In this document: piece after piece, positions 36,157 through 45,117 of the stretch
Layout of the letters: each line of letters opens with the position of its first letter
Numbering within the stretch: the first letter of the stretch is position 1
Position numbers and translations under genes: made by a program
DNA from: DASTFP01 sp963816855
GTDB lineage: Bacteria; Verrucomicrobiota; Verrucomicrobiia; Chthoniobacterales; Terrimicrobiaceae
Assembly (NCBI GenBank): GCA_963816855.1
Contig: CAWFMA010000040.1
Span: 11,319-75,318 of the forward strand
Direction: 5' to 3'
DNA: 64,000 nt
Notes under the pieces: model-generated
Told to the model about the DNA's origin: nothing
Databases searched by the model: none
Seen by the model: the letters and a program-made list of their open reading frames with translations, nothing else

Positions 36157-37094
36157 ATGAAAAAACAATTGTTTTTGACCCCCCATAGTTGCCTTTGGCT
36201 TTCCGTTGATCATGACGCTGGTCCCGGTTTGCCAAGCGCAAACCGAAGACGCCGCAAACCGAAGAGCCGCAATCGGAAGATTCAAGTGACGCTGCCGAGG
36301 AGCAGAATGGTGACGCCGCACAGGCGGCCTCTGTTCGGCCGATCGTGTTTCAAGCCGCCGGGCCAAGCATCGCGTCGATTCAGGGCACAGTCGCTGCGTT
36401 TCGCACTGCTCTTGGCGAACCCAACAATGGCAACGTCCCGGGACCGCTCATGGTGGGTCGCCGCGAAATCAACTGGGACGGTGGCGGTGCCAATCATACC
36501 ACTGACAAACCGGTTACACCCTTCGACGTCTTCCTGAACACGCGCGGCGCAAGGTTCACCACGCCCGGACTAGGTCTTTCGCAGGTGCCGCCATCGGGCC
36601 CACCACCACGGGGCGGCTTGGCCGGCCTCTTCAATAATCCGACCTATGGCACCATTTTCCAGCCTTTCAGCCCATTGCGGTTGTTCACTCCGGTGGGCAG
36701 CAACATCACTGAAGCTTCGTTTTTTATACCGGGCACCAGTGCGTTAGCGCGCGGGGCTGTTCGAGCAACGGTGAGTGGCTTTGGTGCGGTCTTTTCGGAC
36801 GTTGACCAGCCAAATGGGAGCCCTGGCAAGAGAAACCGTCAGGCGAGCACGTTGATTGAGTATTTCGGTGCGCACAGGAAGCTACTGTTCAGGGGTTCCG
36901 TCCCGGCTTCTCCGGGCGACGCGACCTTTTCCTTTTTCGGCATTGTGTTCGAGGACCCGGTCATCTCACGTGTCCGGATCACAACCGGCAACACGGCACT
37001 AGGCCCGAATGAAGCTGGCAGACGAGACATTGTGGTGATGGATGACTTTCTTTACGGCGAACCACAAATGCCGACGACAAATGTCGCTGACTAA
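36157..37094 (+). pseudogene. Secreted protein of unknown function within the intron (two frameshifts in the leader)
   Basis: The main frame from 36345 encodes FRTALGEPNNGNVPGPLM, GRREINWDGGG, GLAGLFNNPTYGTIFQPFSP, EASFFIPGTSALARGAVRAT, and ends MPTTNVAD. Such FR-LG-NN / GREINWDG proteins look like a conserved secreted family; I cannot name it. The leader is split: MKKQLFLTP at 36157, then IVAFGFPLIMTLVPVCQAQ in the next frame (extra C in the C6 run at 36169-36174), then TEEPQSEDSSDAAEEQ in the third frame. Correcting two single-base insertions gives a complete Sec signal cleaved at QA-Q. It occupies the place where an intron-encoded maturase is expected. Confidence 0.65.
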
Positions 37095-37515
37095 AGAGTC
37101 GGCTCAAGGTCGGCCGACCGCCGGACACGAGAAGAGCCAGAAGATCGTTCAAACGCTGACGGCCATTCTTTGGTGCGCCCCTGGGCAACTCGCGTATCTC
37201 AGCAGAATCAACCGCCGGGTTCAGGTGCATGAGTGAGTTTTTCATGTTTGGCGGCAACGAAGTAAGAGAGAGCAGGCAGAAGGCTGCACGAAGAGTTGGG
37301 CTTGCTCCAGCTTGAGCGCAGGACATGCAATCTCCCGTGGGCGAAAGCAGGAATCACCTTGTCCGAAAGCCGGATGCGGGAAACCCGCACGTCCGGTTTG
37401 ATGAGCGGGGAGTGGAAACGGAGAGCATTGCAAGTTACTCAGGCACCAGCAACCGAAAGGGCTGGTCTCCGCCAAGGCTTTGCCTAAACTTCACCACGCC
37501 ACTCCTCGGCTCTAC

Positions 37516-37804
37516 AAATGCAGGCATATCATGAGATCTTCGGAGCGGATATCGGCGGAGGGACGAAGAAGCACGCCGCAAGTAGCTTTGACCGAGGATC
37601 GACGCCCGTGAGGGGAAGGGGGGCCCCTGCGTTGCGCGAATTGTCGCTAACCTCGTTTGAGTCCCGGGGCTATGGCCCGCTCGGCTTTTTACGATCTTCC
37701 GAAAATGGGCGGCAACGTGGCACGCCTGAGTTTTCAAGGGTCTCTTTGGTCTTCGACGGGTTGCCCATGGACGAAACGCGGAATTTGCCCGGAATCTGCT
37801 CCGT
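37516..37804. other. Intergenic sequence downstream of the intron
   Basis: This 289-base stretch between the intron 3' end and ndk has short open frames without coding character. It begins AAATGCAGGCATATCATG, the proposed 3' exon. No terminator, promoter or opposite transposon end was identified. Confidence 0.4.
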
Positions 37805-38254
37805 TTATCCCTTGACTTCTGTTGAATAGCTCATCTCATAGGAGAAGAGCTCATGAGGTTCGAAGAACCTCTCGAGTTCAATTTCCGCATTCTCCGGCGA
37901 ATCCGATGCGTGGACGATGTTGACCATCACATCCACGCCGAGATCCCCGCGAACGGTGCCCTTGTCGGCCTTCCTCGAGTCCGTGGGACCTATGATCGTC
38001 CGAACCCTGTCCACTGCATCTTCGGCGGTCAACGCAAGGGCAATCACGGGAGTACATTGCATGAACGCCTCCAATTGCGGAAAGAAACTCTTGTCGAGCA
38101 GATGGGAGTAATGCTCCTTGAGCAGTTCAGGCGAAGCGCTGAACATTTTGCAGCCGCGTATCTGAAATCCGCTGTCTTCGAAACGCTTGATCACTTCGCC
38201 GACTTTTCGGCCGGCCACGCAATCGGGTTTCAACAGAATGAGAGAGGTTTGCAT
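37805..38254 (-). CDS. ndk: Nucleoside diphosphate kinase
   Basis: A 149-residue NDK of normal length. The N-terminus MQTSLILLKPDCVAGRKVGE and the active-site segment MVNIVHASDSPENAEIEL, with phosphohistidine His115, are diagnostic; RVRTIIGPTDSRKADKGTVR is the nucleotide-binding Kpn-loop region. It transfers gamma-phosphate among nucleotides in the cytoplasm. It lies next to, but is not clearly in an operon with, the hemolysin III gene. Confidence 0.97.
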   Translation of the reverse strand: MQTSLILLKPDCVAGRKVGEVIKRFEDSGFQIRGCKMFSASPELLKEHYSHLLDKSFFPQLEAFMQCTPVIALALTAEDAVDRVRTIIGPTDSRKADKGTVRGDLGVDVMVNIVHASDSPENAEIELERFFEPHELFSYEMSYSTEVKG

Positions 38255-38320
38255 AAGCCGATCACTTTAATATCCTCGCTGTATCGGTGAAGTAGAATCT
38301 GAAACCGCCCGGGCAGCCTC

Positions 38321-38977
38321 TCATAAGGCATACCTGCTGACCGCGATGATGTGACAGAATGATCCAGCAAGGATGAACAGGTGCCAGACGAGGTGCGAAT
38401 ACGGCTTCCCCTTCGCGGCGTAGAAGAGGATGCCCACGGAGTAGGCAACTCCGCCGGCAAGGACCCAGAGAAAGCCCGGCCACGTGGCGTTTTCAATGAA
38501 GGGCCGAACCCAAAAAATCCCCAACCATCCCATCAAGAGATAGAGCACGTTCGACAGGGTTCGGTACCGGATTCCGCCTGCCAGCTTGAAGGCTATCCCC
38601 ATCGCGGCGAGCGTCCACTCGATTATTGCGAGAGCGGCTCCGCCGCTTGAAGCGAGCGGACCCAGTGCAAAGGGCGTGTATGTTCCCGCGATCAGCACAA
38701 AGATCGCCGAATGATCGATAAGCCGAATCGCGCGTTTCAGTCTTCCGGGCGCGAGGGCATGATAAGCCGTCGAAGCCAGGTAGACAGTCAGGAGAGAGCC
38801 CAGGAAGATCGCAGCACTCGAAAGCCCCCAAGGTTGCGGGCTGCGCAACGCGCGCAGGATCACAAAAGGGGAAAAGCCGGCGGAAAGAATAAGCCCCGCG
38901 GCAGCCGAGAGGGTGTTCGCGAGTTCCTCGCTGCGCGAATAGGAATGCTCACGGGGCGCTTCGACGACGGCGGACAT
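38321..38977 (-). CDS. Hemolysin III family membrane protein
   Basis: A 218-residue protein with seven hydrophobic helices of the HlyIII/PAQR family. Diagnostic segments are the N-terminal EELANTLSAAAGLILS, YLASTAYHALAPGRLKRAIR and LIDHSAIFVLIAGTYTPFAL, and GKPYSHLVWHLFILAGSFCH near the C-terminus; the Ser/His/Asp residues form the family zinc site. Despite the name, the physiological role in most bacteria is unknown. It is six bases downstream of the carbonic anhydrase gene and probably co-transcribed with it. Confidence 0.93.
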   Translation of the reverse strand: MSAVVEAPREHSYSRSEELANTLSAAAGLILSAGFSPFVILRALRSPQPWGLSSAAIFLGSLLTVYLASTAYHALAPGRLKRAIRLIDHSAIFVLIAGTYTPFALGPLASSGGAALAIIEWTLAAMGIAFKLAGGIRYRTLSNVLYLLMGWLGIFWVRPFIENATWPGFLWVLAGGVAYSVGILFYAAKGKPYSHLVWHLFILAGSFCHIIAVSRYAL

Positions 38978-38983
38978 ACTTTC

Positions 38984-39667
38984 TTAGGCCACGACCCGCC
39001 CCGGCGTGGCAAGGATCCGCCCCAGCGCGATATGGCAGACCGCTTCGGCTGTCGCACGGCTGACGATGTTCGCTTGAAGATCCCGAAGAATTCCATCCTG
39101 GATGCCGTAAATAAGCCCGTGTACGGCCAGCTCGCGGCCGTTGCCCCAGGCGTCGCGCAGTAGGGCGGAACGACAGAGATTCCGAACCTGGAGAATTACG
39201 TTGATCTCGCAGAGCTTCTCGACACGCCAGGCGGGATTCTCAATGGCCTCGATTTCCTCTCGGTAAGTCTCGAACGCCTCTGAGATTGGTGAGAGCCAGT
39301 TATTTACGAGTCCAATGGCCCCCCCGGCGATTGCCGCGTGAACGCCGCCGCAGCCATAGTGTCCACAGACGATAATGTGCACGACCTTGAGGATCTCCAC
39401 GGCGTATTGCACCGTCGCGAGGCAGTTGAAATCGGTTAGAGAGATAATATTGGCGACGTTGCGATGGACGAACACCTCGCCGGGCTGAAGTCCAATAATT
39501 TCGTTTGCCGGCACCCGGCTATCGGAGCAACCAATCCACAGAAACTTAGGAATCTGTTGTTCGGCGAGCTTCTCGAAGTATCGAGGCTGTCCTTCGCGCA
39601 TTTTGCGCGCCCAGTTTCGATTATGGTCGAAAAGCGGTTGAAGATCTCCTCGAAGGTCGCTGGGCAT
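38984..39667 (-). CDS. Beta-carbonic anhydrase
   Basis: A 227-residue beta-class carbonic anhydrase. Zinc ligands are Cys47 and the Asp49-Arg51 dyad in IGCSDSRVPANE, then His103 and Cys106 in CGHYGCGGVH. The whole enzyme (PQYFEKLAEQQ-like start to a helical C-terminus) matches the Can/CynT length. It interconverts CO2 and bicarbonate in the cytoplasm. Followed closely by the hemolysin III gene and preceded by mtgA on the same strand. Confidence 0.96.
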   Translation of the reverse strand: MPSDLRGDLQPLFDHNRNWARKMREGQPRYFEKLAEQQIPKFLWIGCSDSRVPANEIIGLQPGEVFVHRNVANIISLTDFNCLATVQYAVEILKVVHIIVCGHYGCGGVHAAIAGGAIGLVNNWLSPISEAFETYREEIEAIENPAWRVEKLCEINVILQVRNLCRSALLRDAWGNGRELAVHGLIYGIQDGILRDLQANIVSRATAEAVCHIALGRILATPGRVVA

Positions 39668-39711
39668 CGTCGCCGGAGCCTAGGCGCGGCGCCGAATCCA
39701 GGCAAGGGCGG

Positions 39712-40425
39712 TTATTCTCCACGCAGTTTCTCGCTGGGAAACGGCGCCCGCGATGAAAGGCGCTCAACCCGCCGGATTTTGCGCAGCAGCGTTGCGTTTG
39801 GCCGAACGGGGGACCATTTCAGGGGATTGGGAAGGACGGCGGCCAGCGCGATCATCTGGCTCCGCGTAAGTTGATCAGGAGTTTTGCCGAAGTATTCGTG
39901 AGCTGCAGCGCCGATTCCGTAGATGCCCGGTCCGAGTTCAATGTGATTGAGATAGAGTTCCATGATGCGACCCTTGCTCATGAGGAGCTCCATCCACATC
40001 GTGTAGTAAGCCTCCAGCGCCTTGCGCAGATAGGAGCGCCCCTGCCAGAGAAAGACGGACCGGGCGCACTGCATGGTAATTGTTGACACCCCGCGGGCGT
40101 CCCCGCCCTTGGCCTCGGCGATGGCCATCCGAATTCGCGGGATATCGAATCCGCTATGCTCAAAGAACGCCTGATCCTCGGACGCCCAGATATAATGCAT
40201 CAGATTTTCTGGAATGTCCTTCAGAGGCACCCATCGGGACGGGGCCTCCCGAAGAGATTTGCCCTTCATTCTCGCCTCGATACGGCGTTGAGCGCGCATC
40301 GGAATGAAGGGAGGATCCCACAAAACCGAAAATGCTACCTGCGCCGGCGGAATCGATAGCGCAACGAGGATGGCGATCAGCAGCACTTTTGCTGCGCGCC
40401 GCAGTTTGAATTTCTTGGAAGCCAC
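39712..40425 (-). CDS. mtgA: Monofunctional peptidoglycan glycosyltransferase
   Basis: A 237-residue GT51 enzyme with an N-terminal membrane anchor (VLLIAILVALSIPPAQVAF). The catalytic signature is WASEDQAFFEHSGFD, with the nucleophile-activating Glu, followed by GVSTITMQCARSVFLWQGR and KGRIMELYLNHIELGPGIYG. There is no transpeptidase domain, so it polymerises lipid II glycan strands without crosslinking. The usual QQ in TISQQ is MQ here. It is separated from the carbonic anhydrase by 44 bases. Confidence 0.95.
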   Translation of the reverse strand: MASKKFKLRRAAKVLLIAILVALSIPPAQVAFSVLWDPPFIPMRAQRRIEARMKGKSLREAPSRWVPLKDIPENLMHYIWASEDQAFFEHSGFDIPRIRMAIAEAKGGDARGVSTITMQCARSVFLWQGRSYLRKALEAYYTMWMELLMSKGRIMELYLNHIELGPGIYGIGAAAHEYFGKTPDQLTRSQMIALAAVLPNPLKWSPVRPNATLLRKIRRVERLSSRAPFPSEKLRGE

Positions 40426-40592
40426 CGGCCCGCATTCTCAGGAACCTGTTCTCGCTTGAAAAGGCCGCAGATCTCATCCTCGACTCCAATCCACGAGTCA
40501 CGGGCGCCCTTGGGGCTTCCCTACGCGCCCGTTAGAGTCGTGGAACCCCAGCACCAGGCCCCCCCGCCGGAACGATCGAGGGGACCGAAAGC

Positions 40593-40868
40593 CTACCGGC
40601 AGCGCCCGTAGCCGTTACCACCTCCAAACACAAAACCGATCTGAAAGGCAGGTGGAGCGTAAAAAGGGGCAGCGACGTAGCGCGCAGGCCGGTAGTACCG
40701 CGGAGCGTAAGAGGACTGTTGATAGTAGCCGTTATTCCAGCCCCCGCGGTAGCAGTTGTCATTGTGATGCCTATGATGTTTGCGGCAGCCGCCGGCCTCC
40801 GCGGGAGTCGAAAACGCTGCAAAGACGCCAATCGCCGCCAAGGAAAGTGCGAGAGAATGTGCTTTCAT
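40593..40868 (-). CDS. Small secreted Gly/Tyr/His-rich protein
   Basis: A 91-residue protein with a clear signal peptide (HSLALSLAAIGVFAAFS, cleavage after AEA). The mature part is low-complexity: CRKHHRHHNDNCYRGGW, then Tyr/Pro/Arg-rich YAPRYYRPARYVAAP and a Gly-rich end FVFGGGNGYGRCR. Four cysteines and a His cluster could bind metal or form disulfides. Similar small secreted proteins are common in Verrucomicrobia and Planctomycetes; function unknown. Confidence 0.65.
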   Translation of the reverse strand: MKAHSLALSLAAIGVFAAFSTPAEAGGCRKHHRHHNDNCYRGGWNNGYYQQSSYAPRYYRPARYVAAPFYAPPAFQIGFVFGGGNGYGRCR

Positions 40869-40991
40869 ATATTGCTCAAGACGCGCATTGCCCGCGATTA
40901 TTCAAAAAATCTCGCGCCTTCTCGCTTTGGGCCGAGTTTTCATTTCGGAGCCCGCGCCATTTCCACCCCGGAAAACACGGGCTTTCAAAAT

Positions 40992-41297
40992 TAGGAGACT
41001 GTTGAAAAACCCGCGTATGCCACGTTGAATTTTGGGAAGATCGCAAGGAGTCAAGCGCAGGCTTGATGGGGTTGCGGGTTCCCCATCTCCCCGCAAGCCG
41101 TGGCGCCCCGGACAAGCTTGGCGACACCGCGAGGGCCGAAGATTAGGGCAACCCGGAGGGCGCGAAACTCTTTGGGGCATCTCTCGGCGTCGCTCCTCAG
41201 TCACCGCCCCTTAACTGGGATGCTCCTTCGTCCCTCCACCGATATCTGCCTCAAAGAGCTCGCGCGTGACATGCGTGGGTTTTTCAACAGTCTCCTA
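40992..41297. repeat. TA-target MITE-like element, copy 1
   Basis: A 306-base non-coding element bounded by inverted repeats of about 33 bases with three mismatches (left TAGGAGACTGTTGAAAAACC, right its complement). TA at both extremes fits a TA target duplication, as in IS630/Tc1-mariner relatives. No transposase frame. The interior is shared with the copy at 52088, for example GGGCATCTCTCGGCGTCG and CACCGATATCTGCCTCAAAG. The right-end bases form the TAG stop of the glycyl-tRNA synthetase gene. Confidence 0.85.
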
Positions 41298-42656
41298 GGC
41301 GATCGCGTCGATAAGCCGGTCTTTCAGTTCTTCGATTGCCAAGCGCTCCTGCTTCATGCTGTCGCGCTCGCGCAGCGTCACGGTGTCCTTCTTTTCGGGG
41401 CCATTTTCCCCAATGGTGTCAAAATCCACCGTGATTCCGAATGGTGTGCCCGCTTCGTCCTGGCGGCGATAGCGCCGGCCGATCGCCCCGCTGTCGTCGT
41501 AGAAGACGGAAAGATGCGGACGTAGCGCGGTGGCAACTTCCCTGGCCTTGGCAACGAGTTCCGGCCTGTTCCTGAGGAGGGGAAACACGCCGCACTTTAC
41601 CGGTGCCATACGCGGATGAAAGCGCAGGACGGTTCTTGTTTCGCTTTTGCCGCTTTCGCCCATCACAATTTCCTCATCGAAGGCTTCGCAAAGCAGGGCC
41701 AGCGCTGTGCGATCGACGCCGGCGCTCGGTTCAACAACATGCGGAACAAACTTCTGCTTTGTCTCCTCGTCGAAATATTCCAGCGGCTTGCCGCTGCATT
41801 CGATGTGACGCGAGAGATCGTAGTCGGTTCGATAAGCGATGCCTTCGAGTTCGCTTACTCCGAAAGGAAATTCGTATTCCAGGTCGTAGGTCTTTTTCGA
41901 GTAGAAGGCCCGCTCGCCGTCCGGAATCTCGTGAACGCGGATCTTCGAGCGCGGAATTCCGATGTCTTCGTAGAACCTGAGCCTTTCCTCGAGCCAGTAG
42001 TCGGTCAGGCGCAAACCCTCGTCTACCCGGCAGAAATACTCGATTTCCATCTGCTCGAACTCTCGGGAGCGAAACGTATAGTTCCTCGGATTGATCTCGT
42101 TGCGGAAGGCCTTGCCGATTTGCGCGATTCCGAAAGGCAGCTTTTGCCGCGAGGTCTCCAGCACATTTTTGAACTGCACGAACATCGCCTGGGCCGTCTC
42201 CGGCCGGAGGTAAACCAGATTCTCGTCGGTTTCGAGCGGGCCCGCAAAGCTCTTGAACATCAGATTGAAAGCCCGGGGTTCCGTGAGATCGCGGCTCCCG
42301 CAGTTCGGGCAATATTTGACCCCATCCTTGGCCGGCAGTTGATCGGCGCGGTGACGGGATTTGCAGGCGCGGCAATCCACGAGCGGATCGCTGAACGTTT
42401 CCTCATGGCCGCTGGCCCGCCATACGGCCCGGTTCATGATGATCGAGCCATCCATCCCCACCATGTCCTCGCGCTCGCGCACGTTTCTTTGCCACCAAAA
42501 GTCTTTGAGGTTTCGCTTGAGTTCGACCCCGAGAGGGCCGTAATCCCAAAACCCGTTGAGACCTCCGTAGATTTCAGAGGATTGGAAAACAAAGCCCCTT
42601 CTCTTGCAGAGACTGACGATCTTTTCCATGCGCTGCGCGGCCGGGTCCTTCGACAT
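41295..42656 (-). CDS. glyS: Glycine--tRNA ligase (dimeric alpha2 type)
   Basis: A 453-residue class II synthetase of the single-chain eukaryote/archaea-like bacterial type. Seen are GFVFQSSEIYGGLNGFWDYG at the start, a four-cysteine zinc site (CRAC, CPNC), motif 2 FRNEINPRNYTFRSREFEQM, and motif 3 VEPSAGVDRTALALL, plus a C-terminal anticodon-binding domain. ATG at 42656 (MSKDPAAQRM) is chosen. The stop TAG lies inside the end of a MITE-like insertion, so the last residues may have been altered by the insertion event. Confidence 0.96.
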   Translation of the reverse strand: MSKDPAAQRMEKIVSLCKRRGFVFQSSEIYGGLNGFWDYGPLGVELKRNLKDFWWQRNVREREDMVGMDGSIIMNRAVWRASGHEETFSDPLVDCRACKSRHRADQLPAKDGVKYCPNCGSRDLTEPRAFNLMFKSFAGPLETDENLVYLRPETAQAMFVQFKNVLETSRQKLPFGIAQIGKAFRNEINPRNYTFRSREFEQMEIEYFCRVDEGLRLTDYWLEERLRFYEDIGIPRSKIRVHEIPDGERAFYSKKTYDLEYEFPFGVSELEGIAYRTDYDLSRHIECSGKPLEYFDEETKQKFVPHVVEPSAGVDRTALALLCEAFDEEIVMGESGKSETRTVLRFHPRMAPVKCGVFPLLRNRPELVAKAREVATALRPHLSVFYDDSGAIGRRYRRQDEAGTPFGITVDFDTIGENGPEKKDTVTLRERDSMKQERLAIEELKDRLIDAIA

Positions 42657-42844
42657 AAAATTTTCAGTCAACCACAAAGAAGCCAAAGAACACAGCGGGA
42701 ACTTGCTTCAAGATGGTGAGCGGAATCCCGCGTTTCTATGCGCGGCGCGCGAAGCGGGTTTTCTTCCGCGGAAGCGGTGATTTCTCGGAGCAGGAAGCGT
42801 CGATCAACCAAATCGCGCGATCTTTTCCGACGTTCTCAGGGTTC

Positions 42845-44743
42845 TTACGCCGCGGTCGCGGCCTTGCGACTACGCGGCCGCAAGGCCGAGAGAATCTTCT
42901 CCGCCGCGGCCTCGGCGGTGAGGCCGTACTTTCTACGGAGGATCGGCACGCTGCCGTGCTCGATAAATTGGTCGGGCCAGCCGACGCGGACAACCGGAGT
43001 GACGATTTTTTGTTCCGCCAAATGTTCCATCACCGCGCATCCGAATCCGTTGTGGAGCACGTGGTCTTCCATCGTGCAAACCACCTCACAGCCGCGCGCG
43101 AAGAACTCTATCGTGGTCGCGTCCAAAGGCTTGATCCATCGGGCGTTGATCACCGCCGTGGAAATGCCCTGCTCCTCCAGCATGGTGGCCGCCTCGAGAG
43201 CCAACTCGACCATGGTGCCTAGGGCGATGATTGCGGTGCGAGACCCGTGGCGAAGGACTTCGGCCTTCCCAATCTCGAGAAGGTGCGGATGTTTCTTGGG
43301 CTCCACGCCGGTTCCGACGCCCCGCGGGTAGCGAATCGCGATGGGACCGGAATGGTAATTGGCCATGGTCCAGAGCATGTCGCAAAATTCGTCCTCATCT
43401 TTGGGCTGCATGTGGACAATTCCCGGAACCGGGCGGAGGTACCCGATATCGAAGAGGCCGTGATGAGTAGGTCCGTCGTCGCCGGAAAGTCCGGCACGGT
43501 CCATGCAGAGCGCAACGTTGAGGTTTTGCAGCGCGATATCGTGGATGATCATATCGTAGGCGCGCTGGAGGAAGGTGGAGTATATGGCCAGAAAGGGCTT
43601 CATGCCGCCCACGGCGAGCCCGCAGGCGAAAAGGGCCGCGTGCTCCTCAGCGATTCCCACGTCGTAGCACCGGTTCGGATGGCGCTTTGAGAAATTGACG
43701 AGCCCGGTGCCGCTGGGCATGGCCGCGGTGATCCCGACGATCTTGTTATTGTGTTCGGCAAAGTCGGCGAGCGTCTTCCCAAAAAGCTCGGAATAGGTTG
43801 GTTTTGAGGAAGCGACCGTTTCCCCTGTGCCGCGGTGAAATTTTCCGAGGCCGTGGAATTTGTCGGGCTTCTCGAGGGCTGGGGCGAAGCCCTTCCCCTT
43901 CTTGGTGAGAATATGAAGGATCACCGGCTCGTGCTGCGTCTTCAAGAACTCAAACGTGCGAATCAAGAGCGGGATGTCGTGCCCGTCGATCGGACCGTAG
44001 TATCGGAGACCGAGATCCTCGAAGATCACGCTCGGGGCCAGCAGATTCTTGACTCCGGCCTCGACCTTGTGGGCAAAGTGGCGCGCGTGCTTGCCGGCTA
44101 GCCATTCGACAAACTGTCCGGCTTTCTCATGCAGGTGCGCAAAGGCGGGGTTGGCGACGATCCGGTTGAGATACTCCGCGACGGCTCCCACATTCTTGGC
44201 GATCGACCACTCGTTGTCGTTGAGAACAAGGATCAGGCGCCTGGTTGTGGCGGCGAGATTGTTAAGGGCCTCAAAACTGACTCCGCAGGTGAAGGCTGCA
44301 TCGCCGGCCACGCAAACGACGTGCTCGTCCCTGCCAAGCATGTCCCGGGCCGCAGCCATGCCAACCGCCGCGGAAAGGGCGGTTCCGGCGTGACCGGCTC
44401 CGTAACAATCGTGCTCGCTTTCCGTCCGGAGAAGAAAGCCATTCAGGCCCTGGTGCTGCCTGATGGTCGGAAAACGTTCACGCCTGCCGGTGAGAAGCTT
44501 ATGGACGTAACCCTGATGGCTGACGTCGAAGATGAATTTGTCCTTGGGGGTGCTGAATACCCGGTGAAGCGCAATGGTCAACTCGACCACTCCCAGGTTC
44601 GGTCCCAGGTGGCCGCCAGTTTGGGAAAGAACGCTGATCAGTTCCACGCGCACTTCCTCAGCCAGGCGCTCCAGCTCACTCTCTTCGATTTTCTTTACGT
44701 CCTCGGGACACTGAATCGTCGGAAGAAGCGGTTTATGGTTCAT
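42845..44743 (-). CDS. dxs: 1-deoxy-D-xylulose-5-phosphate synthase
   Basis: A 632-residue thiamine-diphosphate enzyme opening the MEP isoprenoid pathway. N-terminal GGHLGPNLGVVELTIALHRV and DVSHQGYVHKLLTGR; ThDP motif GDAAFTCGVSFEALNN (an Ala where many Dxs have GDG); then ITAAMPSGTGL, DRAGLSGDDGPTHHG and a transketolase C-terminal domain. It condenses pyruvate and glyceraldehyde 3-phosphate. It overlaps xseB by 11 bases, a classical xseB-dxs arrangement (with ispA absent). Confidence 0.97.
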   Translation of the reverse strand: MNHKPLLPTIQCPEDVKKIEESELERLAEEVRVELISVLSQTGGHLGPNLGVVELTIALHRVFSTPKDKFIFDVSHQGYVHKLLTGRRERFPTIRQHQGLNGFLLRTESEHDCYGAGHAGTALSAAVGMAAARDMLGRDEHVVCVAGDAAFTCGVSFEALNNLAATTRRLILVLNDNEWSIAKNVGAVAEYLNRIVANPAFAHLHEKAGQFVEWLAGKHARHFAHKVEAGVKNLLAPSVIFEDLGLRYYGPIDGHDIPLLIRTFEFLKTQHEPVILHILTKKGKGFAPALEKPDKFHGLGKFHRGTGETVASSKPTYSELFGKTLADFAEHNNKIVGITAAMPSGTGLVNFSKRHPNRCYDVGIAEEHAALFACGLAVGGMKPFLAIYSTFLQRAYDMIIHDIALQNLNVALCMDRAGLSGDDGPTHHGLFDIGYLRPVPGIVHMQPKDEDEFCDMLWTMANYHSGPIAIRYPRGVGTGVEPKKHPHLLEIGKAEVLRHGSRTAIIALGTMVELALEAATMLEEQGISTAVINARWIKPLDATTIEFFARGCEVVCTMEDHVLHNGFGCAVMEHLAEQKIVTPVVRVGWPDQFIEHGSVPILRRKYGLTAEAAAEKILSALRPRSRKAATAA

Positions 44744-44993
44744 CGGCAGTTAGCGGAAAGTCTTCCAGCTTGGTTTGGCCGGAAGCATTTTTGGCGATAA
44801 TCTGAATTTTTTTGGCGGCGGCGTCGAGTTTTTCCTGGCACAGGCCGGCAAGTTGCACCCCTTCCTCGTAGCTGGAAATTAGTCGATCCAACGGCATCTG
44901 GCCGGTTTCCATTTCCCGCACGAGATTCTCCAGCCTTTCCATCGCCTGTTCGATGGAGAGGGATTCGACGCCGGTTTCCTTCTGGTCGCTCAT
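44733..44993 (-). CDS. xseB: Exodeoxyribonuclease VII small subunit
   Basis: An 86-residue protein starting MSDQKETGVESLSIEQAM. The core QAMERLENLVREMETGQMPL, SYEEGVQLAGLCQEKLDAA and KIQII is the XseB helical hairpin. The longer open frame to 45230 runs upstream of the conserved start and is not needed. It partners XseA (not in the window) in degrading single-stranded DNA to oligonucleotides. It overlaps the dxs start. Confidence 0.93.
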   Translation of the reverse strand: MSDQKETGVESLSIEQAMERLENLVREMETGQMPLDRLISSYEEGVQLAGLCQEKLDAAAKKIQIIAKNASGQTKLEDFPLTADEP

Positions 44994-45117
44994 CGTTTGG
45001 TTGCGCGAGGCCATTTCCAACCGGGACGGCTGCAAACAATAGGCCGGCGGTCGATCGACAGCCTTCCACGAGCAAGAAAACTCCTTGCCGGCTTCAGGCA
45101 AACGTTGCTCCGAACCA

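Larger units (their letters stand above)
34803..37515 (+). mobile_element. Group II intron lacking a reverse transcriptase and carrying other genes
   Basis: The 5' end GTGCGCC matches the GUGYG rule. The next 700 bases have no coding character and resemble group II domain I RNA (for example CCTGTGACAACAGGG and GGAGAGACCGGGC). Domain V is at 37367-37400: a 34-nt hairpin with the AGC triad at 37368-37370, a GGGAAACCC tip and a G-U pair opposite the triad. A helix from GAGCGGGGAGTGG (37403) pairs with CCACGCCACTCCTCGGCTC near 37510, putting the 3' end at CTCTAC, about 37515. TTCAA at 35264-35268, in a GGCCTT/AAGGCC hairpin loop, can pair as EBS1 with TTGAA at 34798-34802. No YADD-containing maturase frame exists in between. 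Confidence 0.78.

Noticed and set aside
37518..37829. A 103-codon plus-strand frame after the intron
   Set aside because: Composition is not coding, it overlaps the ndk 3' end and it matches nothing recognisable.
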